Shown here piece by piece: positions 35,882-44,453 of a stretch of 64,000 bases of DNA. Numbering within the stretch: the stretch's first letter is position 1; each line of letters begins with the position of its first letter. A program made the translations under genes and the position numbers. Where the stretch lies: positions 2,108,001-2,172,000 of the forward strand of contig CAWCQU010000003.1 of the NCBI GenBank assembly GCA_963797765.1, in the 5' to 3' direction. Below the pieces are notes generated by a model. It was given only the letters and a program-made list of their open reading frames with translations, searched no databases and was not told the DNA's origin. The DNA comes from JBGPTK01 sp963797765 (lineage in GTDB: Bacteria; Acidobacteriota; Terriglobia; Acidiferrales; UBA7541).

Positions 35882-36037
35882 CTATATTCGACCCAGAAGC
35901 ACCAGAATGACAACGATGACGAGAACTAGACCCACGCCTCCGGTGGGTGCGTAGCCCCACTCGCGGCTATGTGACCAGCGTGGCAATGCGCCGAATAGCG
36001 CCAAAATCAAAATAACGATCAAGATAGTTGAGAGCAT
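35882..36037 (-). CDS. DUF3309-type tiny membrane protein
   Basis: 51-residue protein MLSTILIVILILALFGALPR followed by WSHSREWGYAPTGG and a second hydrophobic helix (VGLVLVIVVILVLLGRI). This matches DUF3309, small two-helix proteins of unknown role. GGAGGGAAGG directly precedes the ATG. It is too short for most default gene finders. Confidence 0.88.
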   Translation of the reverse strand: MLSTILIVILILALFGALPRWSHSREWGYAPTGGVGLVLVIVVILVLLGRI

Positions 36038-36151
36038 CCTTCCCTCCTGTTTTCTCGCTTCAGTCGATATTTAACTTTTCTTACTGCACTGCCGGGGCGA
36101 TTCGGCCCAACAGGCATCCCAGCCGCCCCGGAGACTGGATTGGAAAAATGC

Positions 36152-37066
36152 TCAGAGCACAACGGTTATGGATATGCGAGTCTCGGGATAGTACGGGTTG
36201 CACAGGTAATATCCCCCATCAACGTAATCAACATAAACGTCGTCGGTGTAATACCAACCGTCCGGCCACGGATCAACAAAACCGAACCAATAGCCGCCGT
36301 ATTGGAAGCGGGAAAACCCGCCGACCATCCTGGGGCTGCTGATGCGAAATCTATGATCGCGGCCAAAATTGGAACGGAAGCGATCGTCCGGTATGCGGCC
36401 ACCGCCTCTGGCGCTCAGACGGAGAGCCGGCTGTGCGCGTTGTCGGGCCTCTTCCTGCTGAGTGCGCTGCGGATGTGAGAACGTGGCCTGCTGTTGGTGC
36501 GGTTGTACCTGCTGTCCCTTGGCTTGCTGCTGTTCTTGTTTCTTAGAGTTGTTTTGCTGCTGATGCTGCTGTTGCTTTTGCTGGTCCTGTTGCGCCTTGG
36601 CTTGCTGCTGTTCCTGTTTCTTAGAGTTGTCCTGCTGCTGATGCTGCTGTTGCTTTTGCTGGTCTTGTTGCGTCTTGGCTTGCTGCTGTTCTTGTTTCTT
36701 AGAGTTGTCCTGCTGCTGATGCTGCTGTTGCTTTTGCTGGTCTTGTTGCGTCTTGGCTTGCTGCTGTTCTTGTTTCTTAGAGTTGTCCTGCTGCTGATGC
36801 TGTTGTTGCTTTTGCTGGTTTTGTTGCGTCTTGGCTTGCTGTTGTTCTTGCTTCTTAGAGTTGTCCTGCTGCTGATGCTGCTGTTGCTTCTGCTGGTTCT
36901 GTTGCTGCTTGGCCTGCTGCTGTTCTTGTTTCGCAGGCTTATCCTCGTGCTTTTTCTCCTGCTCCTTCGGTTGATCGTGTGGCTCTTGCGCTGCGAAAGC
37001 CGGCACAGTCCAACCTGCCAGCAGAAGCATTGCCGATGTAGCTACGACACGAAATGATTTCACCAT
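36152..37066 (-). CDS. Secreted Gln-rich repeat protein
   Basis: 304-residue exported protein. A signal peptide (about 1-25, ending VPAFAA) is followed by a Lys/Glu/Gln segment and about five 26-residue repeats (KKQEQQQAK...QQHQQQDNS) spanning about residues 45-180, encoded by 78-base tandem repeats. The C-terminal part (about 215-304) is an ordered Tyr/Trp/Asp-rich domain (FGFVDPWPDGWYYTDDVYVD) as in RcnB-like or surface proteins. Likely cell-surface or periplasmic. The repeats may vary in number between strains. Confidence 0.85.
   Translation of the reverse strand: MVKSFRVVATSAMLLLAGWTVPAFAAQEPHDQPKEQEKKHEDKPAKQEQQQAKQQQNQQKQQQHQQQDNSKKQEQQQAKTQQNQQKQQQHQQQDNSKKQEQQQAKTQQDQQKQQQHQQQDNSKKQEQQQAKTQQDQQKQQQHQQQDNSKKQEQQQAKAQQDQQKQQQHQQQNNSKKQEQQQAKGQQVQPHQQQATFSHPQRTQQEEARQRAQPALRLSARGGGRIPDDRFRSNFGRDHRFRISSPRMVGGFSRFQYGGYWFGFVDPWPDGWYYTDDVYVDYVDGGYYLCNPYYPETRISITVVL
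36506..36920. repeat. 78-base tandem repeats inside the Gln-rich gene
   Basis: About five head-to-tail 78-base units, differing by a few bases, within the reading frame of the Gln-rich protein. In-frame unit length means copy-number change would alter only protein length. Confidence 0.85.
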
Positions 37067-37193
37067 TTTGTCTCCATTAAAATACGCTCCTATGCGCGCC
37101 TCACTTCGCGTGCGACGCGCAATGGTTCTCGATCCTTAATTTCTGGTACGCGGCTCGCAGATATTCCTTCTGCTGTTAATCCAGCCGCGCTAG

Positions 37194-37382
37194 CTATCCG
37201 ATGCGGATTCGGGAGAGTGAGTGGATCAATCCAAATGCGTTGAGGAGCCACAACACCACTGCAATCACCACCACCGCGTTCAAAATCGATTTAATGCTTC
37301 CTGCCATGGGAATGAAGCGATTCACCAACCACAGCAGGACGCCCACTACGATCAGGGTTAATAGAACTTGCATGAGAGGCAT
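37194..37382 (-). CDS. Small two-helix membrane protein (Thivi_2564-like)
   Basis: 62-residue protein MPLMQVLLTLIVVGVLLWLV-type with two transmembrane helices joined by NRFIPMAGSIKSILN, a pattern seen in a widespread family of tiny stress-related membrane proteins. Start at 37382 follows AAAGGAAAAAAACT. Function unknown. It is transcribed with the same polarity as the small proteins at 35.5-36 kb. Confidence 0.82.
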   Translation of the reverse strand: MPLMQVLLTLIVVGVLLWLVNRFIPMAGSIKSILNAVVVIAVVLWLLNAFGLIHSLSRIRIG

Positions 37383-37736
37383 AGTTTTTTTCCTTTCTAG
37401 CAGAGCTAGAGCTGCCAGACACTTCTGGAGCGGTCCAAGAATTGCCCCAGGTACAGTCTTGCGCGGGCCATCCCGTGAACCGCTTTCACTCCACAATTGG
37501 CTGGTGTGACTCTCCGGCCGAGTGTCTGGTTAAAGAGTCGCTCGATATCCTTGGGGCTTGTGAAAGCCGTGGGGTGCAAGCTCCGGGGATGGACTGCCAA
37601 GCAAAACAGTCCCTTTACTTCAAGTTAATCGTAGACGGTCTCAAGGCGAGTGTCTGTTCACTTCTATACAACGACTTCTGTTCAACAGCCTGTAGTTCGT
37701 TCGAAGAAGTCCACGGAAATCCAGGTTCGCATTCTG
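37383..37736. other. Intergenic region, no gene seen
   Basis: About 350 bases with open frames on both strands but no ribosome site or protein-like composition. Confidence 0.35.
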
Positions 37737-37940
37737 CTAGTAGAGCTCGCGGCGCTTGGTCCTGGGGTGCTTTGCGCAAACGTGAGCAACAAATTCGGTG
37801 TCGCGCTGGCGTTCGAAGTTATCCTTCATCTCCGCCAGAGTGTTGCCGAGAGGCGGACCCGTAGGGTTAAACATCCAAGCGCAGTTCGAGCAAGCCCAAG
37901 ACTCAGTGCGTTCGGACTTGACCCAAATTATTGTTCTCAT
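37737..37940 (-). CDS. Small Cys-containing hypothetical protein
   Basis: 67-residue protein with a CxxC knuckle (SWACSNCAWMFNP, about residue 17-20) and a C-terminal FVAHVCAKH, which could complete a zinc ribbon or knuckle. The middle (LAEMKDNFERQRDTEF) is helical and charged. Composition looks protein-like, though no strong ribosome site is visible. It may be an Acidobacteria-specific small protein. Confidence 0.55.
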   Translation of the reverse strand: MRTIIWVKSERTESWACSNCAWMFNPTGPPLGNTLAEMKDNFERQRDTEFVAHVCAKHPRTKRRELY

Positions 37941-38381
37941 GAAAGCCTGCCGGGCGGGATGCTGCTCACTCGCATCAAAGATTTCGGCACGTGTTGGAGT
38001 TGTTGCGCCGCGCCTGTCGCACGCGATTTCTCCAGCGAGTCTGCCGCTGGCATCACCTGCAGCAAAACTGCTTTCATCAACTCCATTGGAACCTATTCAA
38101 AATGTGTTTCCCTGTTTCTCATCGCAGCCGCTCCCGAGGCTGAGAGCACCGTAGCAATCTCCAAGGCATACGGGGAAAATCTTCTATATCACCCGGCACC
38201 AACGCAGCGTCCCCCTAAGGCGATGAGGCACGGCGTTAACGCGACCGAGCCGACTTCGCGCAGAGAAAGCGGGCTGAGGGCAGAGCGCGCTTATTTCTAG
38301 ATTTTTCTGTTGTACGTCACAATGCGCTTGTGATAGTAATACGTCTCGTTAGTTATACGTTTGCTGTGCGGGAGGCGAGCA
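37941..38381. other. Intergenic region, no gene seen
   Basis: About 440 bases; a long frame on the plus strand crosses it but has no start signal or recognisable domain. Confidence 0.35.
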
Positions 38382-38660
38382 TTGAAGACCAACGCGGCGG
38401 TTTCTCATTTCAGGACGATGGACCTGGGGGCAGTTCCTCGTTCGCGAAACGGAAAACACAGAGTGATTGTTTCCCTGATTCTTCGCGACCTTGACCACCT
38501 GAAGGAGGGTGCGGCCCTTCGGGTGCCTTTGGCCGATCTGGCGGACAGCAAGGAAAACGTGCGTTCCGCGTTGAACCGCGCTACTCGAAAGGCCAAACGG
38601 AATGTCGCTACGGCGACGGACGAACAGTTTTTGTACATTTGGAACGCAGGCAAGGCCTGA
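38382..38660 (+). CDS. Hypothetical small basic protein (TTG start)
   Basis: 92-residue soluble protein with many Arg and Lys (GAVPRSRNGKHRVIVSLILR, then NVRSALNRATRKAKRNVATA). The likely start is TTG at 38382 with GGAGG six bases upstream. The core resembles a small nucleic-acid-binding fold, but I do not recognise the family. Confidence 0.6.
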   Translation: MKTNAAVSHFRTMDLGAVPRSRNGKHRVIVSLILRDLDHLKEGAALRVPLADLADSKENVRSALNRATRKAKRNVATATDEQFLYIWNAGKA

Positions 38661-38849
38661 ACAGCGGGAGATCGAATGCTCCCCGCCACACACCAGCCGT
38701 GCGGGAAATCGTAGTGTTTCGAAGATCAGGAAAATGGGCTTCGTCAAATGCAACAGCGGGCTGCAAATAAACGCTTCTCTCCTAAATGTTTTCGTTTACG
38801 ATTCCCAGAAATTGAATGCGGCGAAAAGAGCGGCAAAGACCTGGATAGG

Positions 38850-40184
38850 TCAGCGAGCCTTTTTCAGCAGCTTCATCTTGTAAAGCGCGCGATCCGCTGA
38901 CTGGAACAGGCTTTCGATAGTCGCGCCATCCCCGGGATAAACCGCCACTCCGACGCTGACGGAAAGCACAGGCTTCTCCCGATCATGGGACAGCCGTTCG
39001 CAAATCCTGTGAGCCGCCGCCTTGGCTTCCTGGCTAGCGATCTCCGGCAAAATGATGGCAAACTCGTCGCCGCCATACCGCGCTGCGGTGTCAATCGATC
39101 GGCAGAAGAAGCGGAAAATATCGGCCAAGCGGCAAAGCGCCCGATTGCCTGCCAGGTGGCCATAGAGGTCGTTAATCCGCTTCATTCCATTTAAATCAAA
39201 AAGGAGCACGGCAAACGGCCGCGCGGTGCGTTCAGAGCGCTTGATCTCTGATTCCAGAGTTTCGGTAAGCCTGCGGTAGTTTGCCAGCCCGGTGAGCGCG
39301 TCGGTTGCCGCTAAGTGGCGAAGCTGATCCTCCGATGCCCTTTGCACAGTGACGTCCTCGGCGATGATCCCGCACCCGTCTGGTGCTCCTTCCTCGAATC
39401 CGACTTGACGGCCGCTGAGCCGGACTTTCATCGGCGATCCATCCTTCCGCTTCCATTCCACTTCGATCAAATCCACATGGCCCGTTTGGCGGTAGGACTC
39501 AAAGATTTGCGCGCGCTCGATTGGATCACGGATGATATCTGTGGCCAGGTTTACCGCCATCAGTTCCGCCTTGGATCCATAACCGAGCATTGCCACCAGC
39601 GCGTCATTTACCGCTAAAAACCGTCCGCCCACGTCAAAGTGGCAAATGCCATAGGTGGGATTCTCTGACAGCGCGAGATAATGGGCCTCCGAGTGGCGCA
39701 GCTCTTTCTCCGCGCGGTTTTGTTCCTCGTGCCTGTTTTTTTCCTCGACCGCCATAGCGACGGCCAGCGGCAAACGGTTTAGACGATTTTTATCCACGCA
39801 ATCGAATGCACCCCGCCGGAGATACGCATTGGTCATCTCCTCTACCAGAGTGCTGGCTGCCAGGATGAACGGAATTTCCTTGTTCACCCGGCGCAGCAGT
39901 TCGAGCGCCTCGATCCCTGTCCAACTGGCCATCAAGGAATCGCATACAACCACGTCATAGGACTTAGTATGCAATCGTTCTCCGAACTCCACCCGGTCTT
40001 GAATCCAATCAATGGAGACAGTAATTCCCATCCGCTTGAATTCACGTAAACAGAGTTTGACGTCCGATTCCCGGTCATTAACAAAGAGAATTCTTACGAT
40101 ACGCCGCTGGTGGGTGGGGAAATGAGTGACAGCCGGACTTGGGTGTATCCGTTGCGTTTCATTCTGAACCAGGTGCTGTGTCAT
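38850..40184 (-). CDS. Diguanylate cyclase with receiver and PAS domains
   Basis: 444-residue REC-PAS-GGDEF protein that makes cyclic di-GMP. The receiver (about 30-145) has Asp at VVVCDSLMASWTG; the PAS domain (about 165-290) follows; the GGDEF domain (about 300-440) has TDALTGLANYRR and an intact RYGGDEFAIILPE active site. AAGGCGG precedes the ATG. The PilZ protein at 5569 is a potential c-di-GMP receptor. Confidence 0.94.
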   Translation of the reverse strand: MTQHLVQNETQRIHPSPAVTHFPTHQRRIVRILFVNDRESDVKLCLREFKRMGITVSIDWIQDRVEFGERLHTKSYDVVVCDSLMASWTGIEALELLRRVNKEIPFILAASTLVEEMTNAYLRRGAFDCVDKNRLNRLPLAVAMAVEEKNRHEEQNRAEKELRHSEAHYLALSENPTYGICHFDVGGRFLAVNDALVAMLGYGSKAELMAVNLATDIIRDPIERAQIFESYRQTGHVDLIEVEWKRKDGSPMKVRLSGRQVGFEEGAPDGCGIIAEDVTVQRASEDQLRHLAATDALTGLANYRRLTETLESEIKRSERTARPFAVLLFDLNGMKRINDLYGHLAGNRALCRLADIFRFFCRSIDTAARYGGDEFAIILPEIASQEAKAAAHRICERLSHDREKPVLSVSVGVAVYPGDGATIESLFQSADRALYKMKLLKKAR

Positions 40185-40399
40185 GACAAACCGCCTTGAA
40201 GTCCTCCGAAGCCAGATCGGGATTCCCCCGGTCGGTTAAGGGAACGGGTGAGGACTCTGCCACCCTAAATTTTGCCTTCGTATGGGTACTGGGTCTGTCC
40301 CATTTTGGACAGCTCGCATCTATGTGTCGTTTTGGGTATGGCTTAGGAGTTGGATTGCACGAGGTTCTCAGACTGCCGAGCCCCCCAGTTGCCACTGAA

Positions 40400-40500
40400 T
40401 CGCCGGGGGCAGGCGAGTATGATTCCGGATATTTTGGCGAGTGGCTTGCGTGCTCTTTCCTCGATTGGATTTCAAGAGGGCATTTTCTAACGTCTAGCGG
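40400..40500 (-). pseudogene. OmpA C-terminal domain remnant
   Basis: On the minus strand this region reads LAKISGIILA, matching LSKISGIILA at the start of the OmpA domain in the gene at 51631-53181, and the two share the 18-base stretch GGCGAGTATGATTCCGGA. Flanking codons drift out of frame with stops. It is a short remnant. Confidence 0.5.
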
Positions 40501-40599
40501 TTCGCGGTGGTATTGCAGGGGGTCCTGCTTTGTCAAACTCAATTGCTGCCAAAAGTTTTTCCGTTGGTACTTTGAAGAGTGTTAAGAATTGATCGCCTG

Positions 40600-40735
40600 G
40601 GTCGATTCGCTCAAGACTCGAACTGAGCGCGGCAATATGACGAGAAAGGTTGTTCCGGAGAGAGTGGTCTCCTCCACTGAGACGGATCACCCATGGTCAC
40701 GAATCACTTTATGCACGATGGCGAGCCACAAACTG
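40600..40735 (-). pseudogene. Histidine kinase ATPase-domain remnant
   Basis: On the minus strand the sequence reads AIVHKVIRDHG, stop, SVSVEETT, then SGTTFLV.LPRS and VLSES, the same order as the end of the kinase at 44454-46217 (AIVHKVIRDHG, SVSVEETT, SAGTTFLVKLPRS, VLSES). The two share a 20-base exact stretch around 40700-40719. An in-frame stop and lack of an upstream part show it is dead. Confidence 0.7.
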
Positions 40736-40848
40736 CAATCGTTCATCCATCACCGAACACTCCTTCCAAGGCATCACTCCCTCCCCTAAAAGGGGAAAAA
40801 GTGTAACCTATGTGTCCGGTACAAGCTGTCACCTATGTCTCAGGTCGC

Positions 40849-43332
40849 TCATCGTTTATCATTGGGCAGTTTCTGGCGGCGTTCGTAACGTTTCGAATCG
40901 GGAGCGTGTTTCTTAAGGCGTTTCAGGACGTCTCGGATCGTGAACTGATTCGCGGCGCGAAGTTTGTTCAGTTCGTCCCATTCCAGCGGAACGGCGACTG
41001 GCGCGCCGGGCCGAGCTCGCACTGAAAAATCAGCTATGGCAGTTGCCGTATAGTCGTTGCGAAAATAATCGACAAAAATTTTTCCTTTGCGTTTAGCTTT
41101 GCTCATGGTTGCGACGTAGGCAACGGGCACGTCGCGGACCATTTCCCCGGCGATCGTGGCGCCAAACGCTTTTACTTTTTCCCAAGTGTCTTTTTCGGCG
41201 AGCGGGACCGTTACGTGAAGTCCCTTGCCGCCCGTACATTTCAAGAAGCTGTCGAGACCTCTTTTCCGCAGACGCTGGCGTAAATCCTGCGCGGCCAGTT
41301 TGACCGCATCGAAGGGGACGTCTTCAGCGGGATCAAGATCGAAAATCAGGCGATCGGGAAAATCGATCCTTTCGACGCGCGCGCCCCAGGGATGGATTTC
41401 GATAGCGCCCATTTGAACGAGTTCGATCAGGCCATTTTCATTTTCAATGTAGAGATACTCGTAAGACTTGCCTTTATGTTTCCAGCGGAATGGTTTTACG
41501 TCGGGACCAAGCCCGGTGCCGGGATTGCGCTGGTAAAAGCAGTCACGCGAGGTTCCTTCGGGGCAACGCAATAAGGTGATGGGATGGCCCGCGATGTCCT
41601 TTAAAATCCACTTGGCAGACGCGGCGTAGAATTCCGCCAGCTCGCCTTTGGTGACACCCGTATCTTCGAAGATCACGCGGTCCGGATGTGAAATCGAGAC
41701 GCCAGAAACGTCGAGGCGATCTGATTTTTGTTTTTCTCGAACGGTGGACTTTGTTTTTTGTGAAATGTTTGTCATGGCGACAGGCTTTTCCATTGTGACT
41801 TCGAGTGGATTTTTGTCTTCGCGCAATCCTTGAAAAGAAGGATGGCGGATATGACCATCTTCCGTCCATTCCGTGAAGGAAACCTCGCAGAGTAAGAGGG
41901 GTTTCACCCAATGCGCAGTTCGAAGAACTCCTCGCGGCAAATTCCTGACTGCCGGTGCTTTGGCCTGCAGCTTTGCGAGCCGGTCGTAAAGCTCCTGGGC
42001 ATCTATCATCCCGAAACCGGTGCCCACTTTCCCGGCATACTTCATTTCGCCGTTTTGGTTGTAACCCAAATGCAAGGCGCCGATCGCGCGGGGACCGGTG
42101 CGAGCGGCGGTGTAGCCGATAATCACGAATTCCTGGCGCTTTACACACTTGGATTTGAGCCAGCTTTTCTGGCGGCCGGCGCGATACGGAGAGTCTGCCA
42201 GCTTTGAGACGATGCCTTCGAGCCCCAGGGAGCACGATTTCGCAATCATTTCCGCGCCGCGCCCGATCACGTGATCGCTGTAATGCAGAGATCGATTGTT
42301 GCGCGACTTCTTCAAAAGAGCATCGAGCGTCTTTTTGCGGGCGGTGAGCGGTTCGTCGATGATGTCCTTGCCGTCGAGATAAAGCAGATCGAAAACATAG
42401 GCTTGGACCGCCTGTGGATCTCCGTCCTCGCCCAAGGCTTGCTGCATGGCCTGAAAACTGCTTTTGCCGTTATTGTCCAGCACCACGGCTTCCATATCCA
42501 GCACGGCAGTTTTGGCCTTGAGCTTTGCAACCGACGCATGAATCGAAGGAAATTTGCGGGTCCAGTCATTGCCATTGCGGGTGCGCAGGCGCACCTGGCC
42601 ATCGGCGAGAAAAGCCAGGAGCCGGTAGCCATCGAATTTTATTTCATGCAGCCATTGGCCACCCTCGGGAGGCGCATCGGCCAGCGTGGCCAGCTCGACA
42701 TCCGGAAACTGCCTGATGAGTTTTGAGATTACCTCGCCCGATTCGGCGGCATTGCGGGCCGGGGGAGCGTCGACGGCAATCTGGTCCATGGAGCGGCCGG
42801 TGGTGACGCTGGAATTTTCTTTTTCGAGAAATTTTGCGGCGACTGCGCCGTCGAGAGCATCGTCGTCTTTTTCCTTGATGAGGAGCCAGTTCTCTTCTTG
42901 GGTGTCGCCGCGCATGCGGATCAAATCCCAGCCGCCTTTCAGGCGCTCGCCATGCAGCGTGAACGCCAGATGGCCTTTTTTCAGCCCGAAATGCGGATCG
43001 CCCTTCGGCTGCCAGGTTCCGCGATCCCAAAGCATTACCGTGCCGCCGCCGTATTGGCCCTTGGGAATGGTTCCTTCGAATTTTCCGTAGGACAGAGGAT
43101 GGTCTTCGGTGCGCACCGCGAGGCGCTTTTCCGTGGGATTAAGGCTGGGACCCTTGGTCACCGCCCAACTGAGCAGCACACCGTCGAGTTCGAGGCGCAG
43201 ATCATAGTGCAAGCGCGTGGCAGCGTGTTTTTGAATGAGGTAAGAAAAACCATTGTGGGAGATGGATTCCCCGGGAGGCGGCTCGGGCGTCTTCTTGAAA
43301 TCGCGCTTTCGTTTGTACTCTTCGAGGGCCAT
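40849..43332 (-). CDS. ligD: Multidomain ATP-dependent DNA ligase LigD
   Basis: 827-residue end-joining enzyme. Order of domains: 3'-phosphoesterase (about 20-165, HAATRLHYDLRLELDGVLLSW, then YGGGTVMLWDRG), ATP-dependent ligase (about 215-530, catalytic Lys in EIKFDGYRLLAF), and archaeo-eukaryotic primase-like polymerase (about 555-827, with IFDLDPAEDVPF and CTGGKGLHVTVPL). It repairs double-strand breaks with Ku, encoded divergently at 43590. The ATG at 43332 (MALEEYKRKR) matches family starts; the frame is open to 43389. Confidence 0.96.
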   Translation of the reverse strand: MALEEYKRKRDFKKTPEPPPGESISHNGFSYLIQKHAATRLHYDLRLELDGVLLSWAVTKGPSLNPTEKRLAVRTEDHPLSYGKFEGTIPKGQYGGGTVMLWDRGTWQPKGDPHFGLKKGHLAFTLHGERLKGGWDLIRMRGDTQEENWLLIKEKDDDALDGAVAAKFLEKENSSVTTGRSMDQIAVDAPPARNAAESGEVISKLIRQFPDVELATLADAPPEGGQWLHEIKFDGYRLLAFLADGQVRLRTRNGNDWTRKFPSIHASVAKLKAKTAVLDMEAVVLDNNGKSSFQAMQQALGEDGDPQAVQAYVFDLLYLDGKDIIDEPLTARKKTLDALLKKSRNNRSLHYSDHVIGRGAEMIAKSCSLGLEGIVSKLADSPYRAGRQKSWLKSKCVKRQEFVIIGYTAARTGPRAIGALHLGYNQNGEMKYAGKVGTGFGMIDAQELYDRLAKLQAKAPAVRNLPRGVLRTAHWVKPLLLCEVSFTEWTEDGHIRHPSFQGLREDKNPLEVTMEKPVAMTNISQKTKSTVREKQKSDRLDVSGVSISHPDRVIFEDTGVTKGELAEFYAASAKWILKDIAGHPITLLRCPEGTSRDCFYQRNPGTGLGPDVKPFRWKHKGKSYEYLYIENENGLIELVQMGAIEIHPWGARVERIDFPDRLIFDLDPAEDVPFDAVKLAAQDLRQRLRKRGLDSFLKCTGGKGLHVTVPLAEKDTWEKVKAFGATIAGEMVRDVPVAYVATMSKAKRKGKIFVDYFRNDYTATAIADFSVRARPGAPVAVPLEWDELNKLRAANQFTIRDVLKRLKKHAPDSKRYERRQKLPNDKR

Positions 43333-43589
43333 GGCCGCTTCCAGCTCCGCACTTGCTGACGACGGCTCGCCTGACTGCGTGCACCGCACCCATGAAATAA
43401 CACAACCGCAATTGGGGGAATACCATTAAGTCCGGCGGGCTTTTACGGGTTTCTCCCGATAGCGCGTGCGGTGCCGAGAAGCACTTATGGTAGGCGGAGA
43501 ATGCGGAAAGCGTGCCGGGCGCTCGATGCGGGGGGCTGAGAGACGGCATATAATTGGGATCGAATCGCATTGCCCGAGGAGGAGGGACG

Positions 43590-44405
43590 ATGGCGACGAG
43601 CGCATGGAAAGGCTACATCTCATTTGGACTGATTTCGGTGCCAATCCGGCTTTATACGGCGGCCCGCTATTCTCACATTGCTTTTCACGAAATCCATCGG
43701 GAATGCGGGACACGAGTTCATCAACAATTGTATTGCCCGCACGATCAGAGAGTGGTTTCTCGCGACGAAATTGCGATGGGATTCGAATTTGAAAAGGACC
43801 AATACATTCTGGTCGATCCACCGGAGCTCAAACGGCTGCAGCCCCGTTCGTCGACAACGATGGAAATCCTACAATTTGTGAAGCTGAGCGAAGTCGATCC
43901 TCTTTATTTCGAAACTTCCTACTTCGCGGTGCCGGAGGAGGACGGAGGGCGAGCCTACTCCCTTCTTCTGAAAACAATGGAACAAATGAAGCTGGCGGCA
44001 ATCGCCAAGGTTACGATGCACCAGCGCGAGCGAACCGTAATTATCCGGCCCTACCAAAACGGGCTGACCATACACACGATTTACTATCCCAGTGAATTTC
44101 ATGAAGTGAAGGATTACGGAAAGGATTTTGGACGAAATCTCAAGAAAGAGGAAATCAACCTGGCCGAGCAGTTCGCGAAAGCGCTGGTGAAGCCTTTCCG
44201 CCCGGACCAATTCCACGATGAATACCAGGAACGGGTGCTGCAGTTGGTGCAAAGCAAGAAGAAGGGGGAGGCAGGGCCGAGGCCGGAAAAAGCGCGGCGA
44301 ATCGCTCCAGTGATTGATCTAATGACGGCCCTGAAGAAAAGCCTGGCTGGCAGGGGACGAGTCTCCGGCGTCCCCAAATCGAAGAGATTGAGGAAGGCCG
44401 GGTAA
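43590..44405 (+). CDS. ku: Ku-type DNA end-binding protein
   Basis: 271-residue bacterial Ku. N-terminus MATSAWKGYISFGLISVPIR is characteristic; the core includes YFETSYFAVPEEDGGRAYSL and the C-terminal LAEQFAKALVKPF, with a basic tail (SKRLRKAG) that usually recruits LigD and binds DNA. GAGGAGGAGGG precedes the ATG. Divergent from ligD, so they share a regulatory region. Confidence 0.97.
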   Translation: MATSAWKGYISFGLISVPIRLYTAARYSHIAFHEIHRECGTRVHQQLYCPHDQRVVSRDEIAMGFEFEKDQYILVDPPELKRLQPRSSTTMEILQFVKLSEVDPLYFETSYFAVPEEDGGRAYSLLLKTMEQMKLAAIAKVTMHQRERTVIIRPYQNGLTIHTIYYPSEFHEVKDYGKDFGRNLKKEEINLAEQFAKALVKPFRPDQFHDEYQERVLQLVQSKKKGEAGPRPEKARRIAPVIDLMTALKKSLAGRGRVSGVPKSKRLRKAG

Positions 44406-44453
44406 CAAGCACAAAGATCGCGCGAAGGCGTTCCAAGTTTTCGTTGAGCGGCG

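Larger units (their letters stand above)
40185..40848. other. Gene-remnant strip between diguanylate cyclase and ligD
   Basis: About 660 bases without an intact gene. It carries decayed pieces of an OmpA-like gene (about 40400-40500) and of a histidine kinase 3' end (about 40600-40735), both on the minus strand and both similar to intact genes elsewhere in the window. Confidence 0.6.

Noticed and set aside
36494..37057. Long Leu-rich open frame on the plus strand
   Set aside because: It is the antisense of the Gln-rich repeat gene; CAG/CAA codons read as CTG/TTG on the other strand.
37650..38300. 216-codon plus-strand frame
   Set aside because: No start signal or domain; overlaps the better-supported minus-strand CxxC protein.
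40159..40542. 127-codon frame on the minus strand
   Set aside because: It runs across the OmpA remnant out of frame; no ribosome site or family pattern.
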